This document shows, piece by piece, positions 1 through 5,179 of a DNA stretch of 5,745 nucleotides (position 1 is the first letter of the stretch; the number at the start of each line of letters is the position of its first letter). Made by a program: the position numbers and the translations under genes. A model generated the notes under the pieces. It worked only from the letters and a program-made list of their open reading frames with translations, ran no database searches and was not told the DNA's origin. The DNA comes from an uncultured Mycoplasma sp. GTDB lineage: Bacteria > Bacillota_I > Bacilli_A > RF39 > UBA660. The DNA lies in the NCBI GenBank assembly GCA_905209745.1, contig CAJLUG010000065.1:1-5745 (forward strand). The letters run 5' to 3'.

Positions 1-1619
1 CTATTACTAGTATTAGTACCTGTATTAACTACCGGTTTAGCCGGTGTCGTAGCTTCTATTTTTTCTAAAGAGTTAACCAAAGTATTGGCACTTCCTGCTT
101 TTACATTAGTAATACCAGTATTAGGTACCATAGTAGGAATATTAACCGGAGTAGCAGTATTTAACGGAGTAGAATTCAAGGCAACTACTTCTAGAGGTTT
201 ACTAGTAACATTACCATTCGTAGTATTGAAACTTGTACTAGTATTTGTTGGTGTAGTAGGTGTACTAACTGGAGTAGCTGGAGTACTAACTGGAGTAGTC
301 GTTGGAGTAGTAGTAACAGTACCAGCTTGTCCTTGTACTTGTGCCTGTGCTGCTTGCTTCTTTTGTTCTTCCAAAAGCTTCTCTTTATCCTTTAACTTTT
401 CATAAACATCATTTTCAAAGAAATCTTCTGCATCTTCAATTTCAATAACTCTAAGAACTTCTTCAAAACTAATAATACCATCAAGTACTTTACCCAAAGC
501 ATCCTGTAACATAGTAATAACTTTATCACTATAAACTAATTTAGATAACTCTTCTTTACTTAAATTCTCATTATTTAAAGCATTACGTATCTCATCATCA
601 AGTTCCAATACTTCTTGTATCGCAATACGTCCACGATATCCCTTACGACATGCATCACAACCATTAGGATTAACATCCCAAATTTTATCGACATCTTTAT
701 GCATATACTTTTTAAAGACTCTCTTCTCAAAAGGAGTAGTTTCTCTTTCAATACGACATTTCGTACACATTCTTTTCGCCAGTCTTTGAGAAATGATACC
801 AGTAAGAGCAGTAGATAATAAATAACGTTCCACATTCATATCTAGTAAACGTTCTACCGTAGATAAAGCATTATTCGTATGGATAGTAGATAAAACCAAA
901 TGTCCAGTAATAGCCGCACGAACCGCAATTTGAGCAGTTTCACTATCACGAATCTCTCCAATTAGAATAATATTAGGGTCCTGTCTTAAAATAGAACGTA
1001 ACGCAGCTGCAAAAGTCATACCAATCTTAGCATTAACTTGCACCTGATTTAGTCCTTCAATATTCATCTCGATTGGGTCTTCAACCGTAATAATATTTGT
1101 CTCTTCTTTATTTAATACTTGTAAAATAGAGTAAACCGTAGTACTTTTACCACTACCAGTCGCACCTGTAATTAAAATAATACCATTAGGGACTTGAATC
1201 ATTCTCTTAAGTCTTGCTGCATTAGATTCATTAAATCCTAAAGAGTCAATACCTTGTAGACTTCTAGAATAATCCAAAATACGAACAACAATCTTTTCTC
1301 CTTCATTTAAAGGTAGACAAGAAACACGCATATCTAAATACATTCCACCAAAATCACCCTTGATTGCTCCATCTTGCGGTAGACGAGACTCCGTAATATT
1401 CATATTCGCAAGTAACTTTAATCGAGTTGTTAAATTTCTCTCATAAGTTTTAGGAATAAAAGTAAAGTTTTGTAAATCACCGTCAACACGTAACCTGACC
1501 ATCATTCCATCTTCTCTAGGATCAAAATGAATATCAGAAGCATTAGACTTCGCTGCAGAAATGATAATATAATCTGCAATCTGAGTAATTGGCGTTTTTG
1601 TAAAATCAAATTTTATCAT
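1..1619 (-). CDS. Type IV pilus / type II secretion assembly ATPase (GspE/PilB/ComGA family), 3' end outside window
   Basis: Cytoplasmic hexameric ATPase that powers assembly of type IV pili, pseudopili or competence pili. The reading frame is open from ATG at 1619 to the left edge (539 codons seen, no stop). Visible landmarks are a SDIHFDP motif near residues 30-36 (N2 domain), Walker A GATGSGKST at 152-160 with K158, Asp box VEDPIE around 179-184 with E180, Walker B ending IGEIRD with E222, His box with H240 and H247, and a CxxC...CxxC zinc motif at C285/C288 and C321/C324. There is no PilB-type N1 domain before N2, so the core resembles short GspE/ComGA forms. After about residue 395 comes a charged, probably helical linker (395-432), then a Thr/Pro/Val/Asn/Ser-rich tail from 433 to the edge, which is unusual for the family. 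Start choice: AAGGGG at 1629-1634 lies 9 nt before the ATG, with a SigA promoter upstream. Its divergent neighbours are prepilins, which supports a pilus role. Whether it is PilB, GspE or ComGA cannot be settled here. Confidence 0.95.
   Translation of the reverse strand, partial: MIKFDFTKTPITQIADYIIISAAKSNASDIHFDPREDGMMVRLRVDGDLQNFTFIPKTYERNLTTRLKLLANMNITESRLPQDGAIKGDFGGMYLDMRVSCLPLNEGEKIVVRILDYSRSLQGIDSLGFNESNAARLKRMIQVPNGIILITGATGSGKSTTVYSILQVLNKEETNIITVEDPIEMNIEGLNQVQVNAKIGMTFAAALRSILRQDPNIILIGEIRDSETAQIAVRAAITGHLVLSTIHTNNALSTVERLLDMNVERYLLSTALTGIISQRLAKRMCTKCRIERETTPFEKRVFKKYMHKDVDKIWDVNPNGCDACRKGYRGRIAIQEVLELDDEIRNALNNENLSKEELSKLVYSDKVITMLQDALGKVLDGIISFEEVLRVIEIEDAEDFFENDVYEKLKDKEKLLEEQKKQAAQAQVQGQAGTVTTTPTTTPVSTPATPVSTPTTPTNTSTSFNTTNGNVTSKPLEVVALNSTPLNTATPVNIPTMVPNTGITNVKAGSANTLVNSLEKIEATTPAKPVVNTGTNTSN
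259..298 (-). repeat. 21-bp tandem repeat in the ATPase tail
   Basis: Two 19-bp copies (259-277 and 280-298) differ at one base and repeat with a 21-bp period. On the minus strand they encode a seven-residue repeat, PVSTPAT then PVSTP. The surrounding tail (about 1-320) is more degenerate Thr/Pro/Val/Asn coding sequence of the same flavour, which suggests growth by slippage or unequal recombination. Confidence 0.75.
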
Positions 1620-1666
1620 AGTGATTTGCCCCTTTTTATTTTTACTATGGTATTTTATCTTAATTT

Positions 1667-1695
1667 ATTATATAATAATTTCAGGATAATATCAA
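1667..1695 (-). promoter_or_regulatory. SigA-type promoter of the assembly ATPase gene
   Basis: On the minus strand a -35 TTGATA (1695-1690) and a perfect -10 TATAAT (1672-1667) are separated by exactly 17 bp. Transcription would start near 1660, giving a leader of about 40 nt that carries an AAGGGG ribosome binding site before the ATG at 1619. The -10 lies in the 10-bp palindrome ATTATATAAT (1667-1676), so the plus strand also shows TATAAT here. Confidence 0.75.
1671..1690 (+). promoter_or_regulatory. Possible -10 region(s) of the prepilin operon
   Basis: The plus strand has TATAAT at 1671-1676 and GATAAT at 1685-1690, 36 and 22 nt before the prepilin ATG at 1713. Neither has a good -35 at 16-18 bp (TGGTAT and AATTTA are poor), so the promoter is either weak or needs an activator. 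The two pilins have no other visible promoter. Placement is tentative. Confidence 0.35.
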
Positions 1696-1712
1696 GAAAG
1701 TATGGTGAAAAG

Positions 1713-2279
1713 ATGAAAAAAAATAATCAGGGATTTGTGCTAGTCGAAACTTTAGTAGTAACCGTCTTTGTCATGGCCGTATTCTCCGTAATCTATATAA
1801 ATTTCTATCCAATTGCTGGAGAATATGAACGAAGAGAATTCTATGATGATATTGACAGTAAATATGGAGCCTATTGGATGAAACGTTTTATTCAAGGAAA
1901 TAGCTATAACTTTTTTGGTAGTAATAGTCCTAGTACAAGAATTGAAAATAATACCTACGAAATCTTTGAATGTAGTAGTCTATCAGATGCCCAAGACGTC
2001 GCTTTATGTAACGAAATGCGTAATCGCTTAGACATCACTAAAGTAGTGATTACCAAGTATCGTTTAACTGATTTTAAAAATACTATTCAAAGTAATCCAA
2101 ATATCATAGGGGATAACTTCTCCTCTTATATAGAATATCTACCAGAATATACAACTGCCTCTCTAAATGGAGCCAACTACCGAGTATTAGTCCAATACGA
2201 AAAGACATTCGAAACAGCTGGAGTAGAAGAAAACTATTATACTTATGCAACGATGGAGGTAGTTAAATATGAAAATTAA
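1713..2279 (+). CDS. Prepilin-type protein (type IV pilin / pseudopilin)
   Basis: A 188-residue prepilin-like protein, first gene of a two-gene plus-strand operon. The short basic leader MKKNNQG ends at G7, followed by FVLVE: processing after G7 by a prepilin peptidase would expose F8, with the conserved Glu at +5 (E12). Residues 8-30 form the hydrophobic N-terminal helix that anchors pilins in the membrane and packs the filament core. The remaining soluble domain is Tyr/Asn-rich and has two cysteines, C87 and C99, that could form a disulfide loop. The ATG at 1713 is chosen because it places the signal at the N terminus. The frame is open upstream to 1527, but that stretch would run through the divergent promoter and the antisense ATPase start. 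The ribosome binding site is weak (GGTG at 1704-1707). The soluble domain is not one I recognise, so major or minor pilin cannot be decided. The divergent ATPase is the likely motor. Confidence 0.88.
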   Translation: MKKNNQGFVLVETLVVTVFVMAVFSVIYINFYPIAGEYERREFYDDIDSKYGAYWMKRFIQGNSYNFFGSNSPSTRIENNTYEIFECSSLSDAQDVALCNEMRNRLDITKVVITKYRLTDFKNTIQSNPNIIGDNFSSYIEYLPEYTTASLNGANYRVLVQYEKTFETAGVEENYYTYATMEVVKYEN

Positions 2280-2901
2280 TAAGTTAAATAATAAAGGAAT
2301 GACAGCTATTGAAATCTTAGTTACCTTTGTAATTATTGTAGTTATTGTTGCCTCTATGTATGATGGAATCATGGCCCTAAGAACAAGAGAGACAATTGCC
2401 TCATACAAACTAAGTCTAGTAACTTATAAAAACTTACTAACAAAAGAAATCCAAGACGACTTAATTAAAACTGGCTTATTATCCGCAACAACAGAAACCC
2501 TAACAGAAGGTGGTAAGTCAGTAGGGTATCGCATTCTTTTAAACCTAAAAGATGGTAGTAGAAAAGTAATAGAAATTAAACAAGTTTTTGGTTGTACTGC
2601 CGTAGATGAATTAGAAGTAGCGGACTTATGTACCAACCTAGGAATACCGAAGACCCAGGAAGATGACTTCTCAATTAGTTATGGCCCAGAAGGAAATCTT
2701 ACAGAATATCCTCTCCCAGATTTGGGTCATGAAGAACTATCAAACTATGGTTCATCAGGCAGCCATATGGTATATAGTCTAAAAATAGATAAAGTAGAAG
2801 TATCGACTGCAAACAATGTCTTCTCCCTAAAGATTATCTTATCTCATCCAGATTTAGGTACCAGACATTCTATCGATATCGTATCACCAATAAATTATTA
2901 A
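2269..2901 (+). CDS. Second prepilin-type protein (type IV pilin / pseudopilin)
   Basis: A 210-residue prepilin-like protein translationally coupled to the preceding one. Its ATG lies 11 bp inside the upstream gene, with GGAGG at 2255-2259, 9 nt before the start. The leader ends at G10, followed by MTAIE: cleavage would give an N-terminal M11 and Glu at +5 (E15). Residues 11-37 are the hydrophobic helix. The soluble part carries C109 and C121 in a context (VFGC...LC) that matches the upstream pilin's cysteine pair, which suggests the two are distant paralogues. Length is greater than for a compact major pilin such as ComGC, so a minor or tip pilin is possible. Its 3' end overlaps the convergent ylbJ-like gene by 18 bp. 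No close named homologue is recognised. Confidence 0.87.
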   Translation: MKINKLNNKGMTAIEILVTFVIIVVIVASMYDGIMALRTRETIASYKLSLVTYKNLLTKEIQDDLIKTGLLSATTETLTEGGKSVGYRILLNLKDGSRKVIEIKQVFGCTAVDELEVADLCTNLGIPKTQEDDFSISYGPEGNLTEYPLPDLGHEELSNYGSSGSHMVYSLKIDKVEVSTANNVFSLKIILSHPDLGTRHSIDIVSPINY

Positions 2902-3774
2902 CAAAAATATCAAAATAGAAAAAATAGTCTGTAACACCCTAGACCAAAAAAAGTTTTTATATAAAATAGGAGTATCGCTTATGATACTTTTTACTTGCAT
3001 ATGAATAGAAATACCCCCAAAGGCAAAAAAGAAAAGTAACACGACACCTCGTAGAACTGGACTACTAAGAATACTTGTCAAAAATGTTCCATTCGTCAAA
3101 TCAAAAAAACCATTAATGAGTACATAGTAAAAGGAAGAAAACGGAATATAGTAACAGATCATTCTAACAATCAAATAAAAGAAAAGAGAAGTTCCATAGA
3201 TAAGTAAAATCGTCTTCATCGACTGTAACACACTACGAGTAAGAAAAAAAGAAAAGGTATTTGCCTCTCTACTATTAGGATGATAAGAACTATTACTTTT
3301 TTTATAATAAATAAGTCCAATAAGAAAATTAGCGATAATGAGACTAAATAAAATAGTAATAACATACTTCCTACTAGGAAAAAGTACCATAACAGGTCCA
3401 AGTATAAAAACCGGATTAGGAAAATGAGTAAATCGAATCAAGTAATTAGCATCCTCGATACTAAGATAATTATGATGATATAGATCAACAATATATTTAC
3501 TTCCACTAGGAAACCCACTAATAAGACTCATAAAAACAACATAGAATCTAGCACTAGAAAAAGGTAAAATAGCATCAAGTTTTGCGATAATCTGATAAGA
3601 GATAAGTAAAGAAGAAAAAGTAAAAAACAAAAAACTAGCTGGAAACAACTTTTCTATAAATAATTTAGTATAAATAAGTATTTGTTTTGTAATATAACTA
3701 GAATGCAATAAATATAAAAAGAGTAAAGAGATTAAAAAGAATAAAATAATACTACTTTGTTTATTTTTTTTCAT
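2884..3774 (-). CDS. ylbJ: YlbJ-family multi-pass membrane protein (nucleoside-recognition / Gate domain type)
   Basis: A very hydrophobic 296-residue integral membrane protein with roughly seven to nine segments (about 7-28, 38-63, 74-90, 122-132, 137-157, 186-210, 215-235, 242-260, 278-295). Family resemblance rests on a GFPSGSK motif at 87-93, followed by a helix and a loop with FPNPVFILGP near 118-127, which corresponds to the Gate repeat of YlbJ. A second half-repeat has GFFDLTNGT near 222-230 and FGGISIHMQVKS near 252-263. B. subtilis YlbJ is required for efficient sporulation, and its transported substrate is not established. This protein is clearly shorter than the roughly 400-residue Bacillus protein. 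The start is at CAT 3772-3774, with GAGG 4 nt upstream on the minus strand. It is divergent from the YlbL-like protease gene, and its 3' end overlaps the second pilin gene by 18 bp. No good terminator is visible after its stop. A sporulation role in this organism is unproven. Confidence 0.82.
   Translation of the reverse strand: MKKNKQSSIILFFLISLLFLYLLHSSYITKQILIYTKLFIEKLFPASFLFFTFSSLLISYQIIAKLDAILPFSSARFYVVFMSLISGFPSGSKYIVDLYHHNYLSIEDANYLIRFTHFPNPVFILGPVMVLFPSRKYVITILFSLIIANFLIGLIYYKKSNSSYHPNSREANTFSFFLTRSVLQSMKTILLIYGTSLFFYLIVRMICYYIPFSSFYYVLINGFFDLTNGTFLTSILSSPVLRGVVLLFFFAFGGISIHMQVKSIISDTPILYKNFFWSRVLQTIFSILIFLLIIYW
2970..2992 (+). terminator. Possible intrinsic terminator of the prepilin operon, inside the convergent gene
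   Basis: About 70 nt after the second pilin's stop codon, AGTATC (2971-2976) and GATACT (2983-2988) form a 6-bp stem with a 6-nt GCTTAT loop, followed by a run of five T ending at 2992. One G-T pair could extend the stem. It lies within the antisense ylbJ-like coding region, which itself encodes a plausible conserved segment there, so the hairpin may be chance. Confidence 0.35.
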
Positions 3775-3798
3775 ATTTCCTCATTTCTTTGCTATAAT
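3770..3798 (+). promoter_or_regulatory. SigA-type promoter of the YlbL-like protease gene
   Basis: A perfect -10 TATAAT at 3793-3798 is preceded, at 17 bp, by a weak -35 TTCATA (3770-3775). The -35 overlaps the start codon of the divergent ylbJ-like gene. Transcription would begin near 3805, immediately before the GGAGG at 3806-3810, so the leader would be only about 12 nt. Confidence 0.6.
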
Positions 3799-3816
3799 GA
3801 TGATTGGAGGTACTAC

Positions 3817-4833
3817 ATGTTTAAGAAAGTATATGAAAAAGTAAAGGATTTTATTAAAACAGAATATAAATATATTTTATTTTTAATCATTTTCTATATC
3901 ATATGTGTCTTTCCTGTCAATTACTATATTGTAATTGGTGGTGGAATTAGCAATATAGGAGAAAGAGTTGTAGTAGAAGATGGCTATAAAAGTGATGGTA
4001 GCTTGAATCTATCTTATGTATCAGAATTAAAAGGTACCACACTAAGTTATCTATTAAGTTATGTGATGCCTAACTGGAAAAGAGTAGATATGGATAGTTA
4101 TAAATATACAAGTGATGAAAACTATGAAGAAATAGAATTTCGTAGTCTCTTAGACTTAGACTATTCGAATAACAATGCTATCTATTATGGTTATACACTT
4201 GCAGGCTACAAACCAAAACTAGTAGATACAAAAATCTATGTCATCGCAACCATCGAAGGTTATGAAAATAAACTAGAAGTAGGAGATAGGCTGGGCGCAA
4301 TTGACGGCAAGAAGTTTAAAACCCTACAAGAATATCAAGACTATATTACAAATTATGATGGTAAAGAATTAACAGTAACAGTAGAACGAGACGAGAAAGA
4401 ACAAGAACTTCCTTGCACCGTCTACCAAGAAGAAGGAAGAAATATTTTAGGTGTCTATTTACAAACTTCGAATACTTACAAGACAGACCCTGAAGTAGAA
4501 TTTAATTTTGAAGCCAATGAATCCGGTCCTTCTGCGGGGCTAATCACAACCCTTTCTATCTATGACCAACTAACCAAAGGGGATTTGACCAAAGGTTATG
4601 AAATAGCTGGAACTGGTACCATAGAAAGTGATGGCTCTATTGGTGAAATAGGAGAAGTAGAATATAAACTTCTTGGTGCAGTAGATGGAGGAGCCGACAT
4701 CTTCCTAGTGCCAAAAGGAGATAACTATCAAGACTGTAAAAAACTAAAAGAAGAAGAAAACCTAAAGATTAAACTAATACCAGTAGGAACGATAGAAGAA
4801 GCAATAGATAAACTAGAAGCCTTAAAAGACTAG
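3817..4833 (+). CDS. ylbL: YlbL/SepM-like membrane-anchored PDZ and Lon-type (S16) serine protease
   Basis: A 338-residue membrane-tethered protease with its catalytic part outside the membrane. Order: basic N terminus, one transmembrane helix at about 18-40, a juxtamembrane region, a PDZ domain at about 133-215 (containing VIATIEGYENKLEVGD-like carboxylate-loop sequence and GDRLGAIDGK near 156-165), then a Lon-type S16 peptidase domain at about 225-335. The catalytic Ser is S239 in GPSAG and the partner Lys is K284 in EYKLLGA, so the dyad is intact. The domain also shows GTGTI near 265-269 and a GADIFLVPKG strand. Length and architecture match YlbL of Bacillus and SepM of streptococci, where SepM trims the competence pheromone. 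The ATG at 3817 is preferred because GGAGG (3806-3810) lies 6 nt upstream; the in-frame ATG at 3757 would overlap the divergent gene and precede the promoter. Its substrate here is unknown. Confidence 0.93.
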   Translation: MFKKVYEKVKDFIKTEYKYILFLIIFYIICVFPVNYYIVIGGGISNIGERVVVEDGYKSDGSLNLSYVSELKGTTLSYLLSYVMPNWKRVDMDSYKYTSDENYEEIEFRSLLDLDYSNNNAIYYGYTLAGYKPKLVDTKIYVIATIEGYENKLEVGDRLGAIDGKKFKTLQEYQDYITNYDGKELTVTVERDEKEQELPCTVYQEEGRNILGVYLQTSNTYKTDPEVEFNFEANESGPSAGLITTLSIYDQLTKGDLTKGYEIAGTGTIESDGSIGEIGEVEYKLLGAVDGGADIFLVPKGDNYQDCKKLKEEENLKIKLIPVGTIEEAIDKLEALKD

Positions 4834-4848
4834 AAATAGTCTTTTTTT
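4824..4848 (+). terminator. Intrinsic terminator of the YlbL-like gene, including its stop codon
   Basis: AAAAGACTA (4824-4832) and TAGTCTTTT (4837-4845) form a perfect 9-bp stem closed by a GAAA tetraloop (4833-4836), then three more T to 4848 (seven consecutive T in all). The left arm contains the last codons and the first two bases of the TAG stop at 4831-4833. The stem has few G-C pairs but the geometry is typical. Confidence 0.8.
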
Positions 4849-4850
4849 CG

Positions 4851-4904
4851 TTACATAATTTCCCATAATTTTAACAAATTATCTACACAAAAGCTTGCTA
4901 TAGT
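4851..4904 (+). promoter_or_regulatory. Predicted activator-dependent promoter A with tandem 10-bp operator repeats
   Basis: An extended -10 (TGC-TATAGT, 4896-4904) lacks a -35 hexamer (AAATTA at the expected place). Two 10-bp direct repeats at 4851-4870 would lie at about -60 to -41 from a start near 4911. Head-to-tail repeats one helical turn apart next to a missing -35 are typical of OmpR-family regulated promoters, and such a regulator is encoded at 5197. That link is inference. Confidence 0.4.
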
Positions 4905-4922
4905 AGTAATCAAGAAAGGAGG
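4854..4922 (+). repeat. Copy A of duplicated regulatory element
   Basis: Begins with CATAATTTCCCATAATT (4854-4870), which is identical to the start of copy B exactly 93 bp downstream. The alignment stays gapless through CTACACAA (4883-4890) and TATAGT (4899-4904), then one single-base shift occurs before GAAAGGAGG (4914-4922). The direct repeat is two roughly 10-bp units (ACATAATTT, CCCATAATTT). An inverted repeat ATAATTT...AAATTAT spans 4865-4882. TATAGT has an upstream TG (4896-4897), an extended -10, but no -35. The ribosome-binding-like GGAGG is not followed by a usable start codon. Confidence 0.75.
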
Positions 4923-4944
4923 ACATAGTAGAAAAAATAAAAAT

Positions 4945-4997
4945 CCCATAATTTCCCATAATTATTTAATAATTCTTACACAATTATAGTTTATAGT
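4945..4997 (+). promoter_or_regulatory. Predicted activator-dependent promoter B with tandem 10-bp operator repeats
   Basis: CCCATAATTT and CCCATAATTA repeat head to tail at 4945-4964, the same distance before TATAGT (4992-4997) as in promoter A. The expected -35 position reads ATAATT, far from consensus. A transcript starting near 5004 would carry the small ORF at 5023 and could continue into the response regulator, as no terminator is seen between. Confidence 0.4.
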
Positions 4998-5015
4998 GGA
5001 ATTAAAGAAAAGGAG
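4947..5015 (+). repeat. Copy B of duplicated regulatory element
   Basis: Same order as copy A: CATAATTTCCCATAATT (4947-4963, identical; preceded by CC so both 10-bp units read CCCATAATT), an AT dyad AATTATT-T-AATAATT (4960-4974), TTACACAA (4976-4983), TATAGT (4992-4997) and GAAAAGGAG (5007-5015). Here the Shine-Dalgarno site is followed at 7 nt by an ATG that opens an 18-codon ORF. No -35 consensus stands 17 bp before TATAGT. Confidence 0.75.
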
Positions 5016-5022
5016 ATGATAG

Positions 5023-5079
5023 ATGATTTATAGAAAAAAAAGAACAAAAGGGAAACTACATAATGTTTATAATAGATAA
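5023..5079 (+). CDS. Possible 18-residue basic leader peptide or small protein
   Basis: ATG at 5023 is placed 7 nt after AAGGAG (5011-5015) and opens an 18-codon frame ending TAA. The product starts MIYRKKRTKG and has seven Lys/Arg residues with no hydrophobic segment, so it is not a membrane toxin-like peptide. It could be a leader peptide, a small regulatory protein, or chance in AT-rich DNA. Good ribosome binding site placement and a promoter-like element just upstream are the only support. Confidence 0.3.
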   Translation: MIYRKKRTKGKLHNVYNR

Positions 5080-5096
5080 ATAATAGAAAGGATGTG

Positions 5097-5153
5097 ATGT
5101 ATATTATAAACTCACAAACTTTACTAAAGGAGGCGATGCCCATAAGGATATAG
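5097..5153 (+). CDS. Possible second 18-residue small ORF
   Basis: ATG at 5097 follows AAAGG (5087-5091) by 5 nt and opens another frame of exactly 18 codons, ending TAG at 5151-5153, 43 nt before the response regulator. The product, beginning MYIINSQTLL, is not similar to the first one. Inside it lies a strong AAAGGAGG (5126-5133) followed by an ATG only 2 nt away, too close for normal initiation. It may be a leader peptide; evidence is limited to the ribosome binding site and position. Confidence 0.25.
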   Translation: MYIINSQTLLKEAMPIRI

Positions 5154-5170
5154 AAGAATTCAGGGAATAG

Positions 5171-5179
5171 TGTTATACT
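5171..5179 (+). promoter_or_regulatory. Extended -10 promoter of the response regulator gene
   Basis: TGT-TATACT (5171-5179) is an extended -10 with no clear -35 (TAGAAG at 17 bp). A start near 5186 would leave an 11-nt leader beginning at the AGGTGG ribosome binding site. The -10 lies in a dyad AATAGT-GTTAT-ACTATT (5166-5182), which might be an operator half-site pair or chance. Confidence 0.5.

Noticed and set aside
85..405. Plus-strand ORF encoding a Val/Gly/Thr-rich hydrophobic protein
   Set aside because: It is the antisense of the repetitive ATPase tail; its composition is explained by the reverse complement of Thr/Pro/Asn codons, and it has no ribosome binding site.
575..835. ORFs on both strands over the ATPase C-terminal domain (minus 575-835, plus 615-818)
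   Set aside because: They lie in other frames of the ATPase gene, which has intact zinc-binding cysteines there. Neither resembles a protein family.
1527..1712. N-terminal extension of the first prepilin by 62 residues
   Set aside because: It would cover the divergent promoter and the start of the ATPase gene, and would bury the prepilin signal inside the protein; the ATG at 1713 gives a canonical leader.
2187..2636. Minus-strand ORFs at 2187-2408 and 2424-2636
   Set aside because: Antisense shadows of the second prepilin, without plausible ribosome binding sites or recognisable motifs.
3216..3401. Second minus-strand ORF inside the ylbJ-like gene
   Set aside because: It is another frame of the same hydrophobic coding region; hydrophobicity is carried over from T-rich codons.
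3757..3816. N-terminal extension of the YlbL-like protease by 20 residues
   Set aside because: It would begin inside the divergent gene and upstream of the predicted promoter; the ATG at 3817 has GGAGG at 6 nt.
4854..4963. CRISPR array or replication-origin iterons
   Set aside because: Only two repeat blocks with a 76-bp gap that itself contains conserved promoter-like elements; there is no regular spacer structure, no DnaA box cluster and no replication gene.
5023..5153. Type I toxin-antitoxin interpretation of the small ORFs
   Set aside because: Neither peptide has the transmembrane segment typical of such toxins (TxpA/BsrG type), and no antisense RNA promoter is evident.
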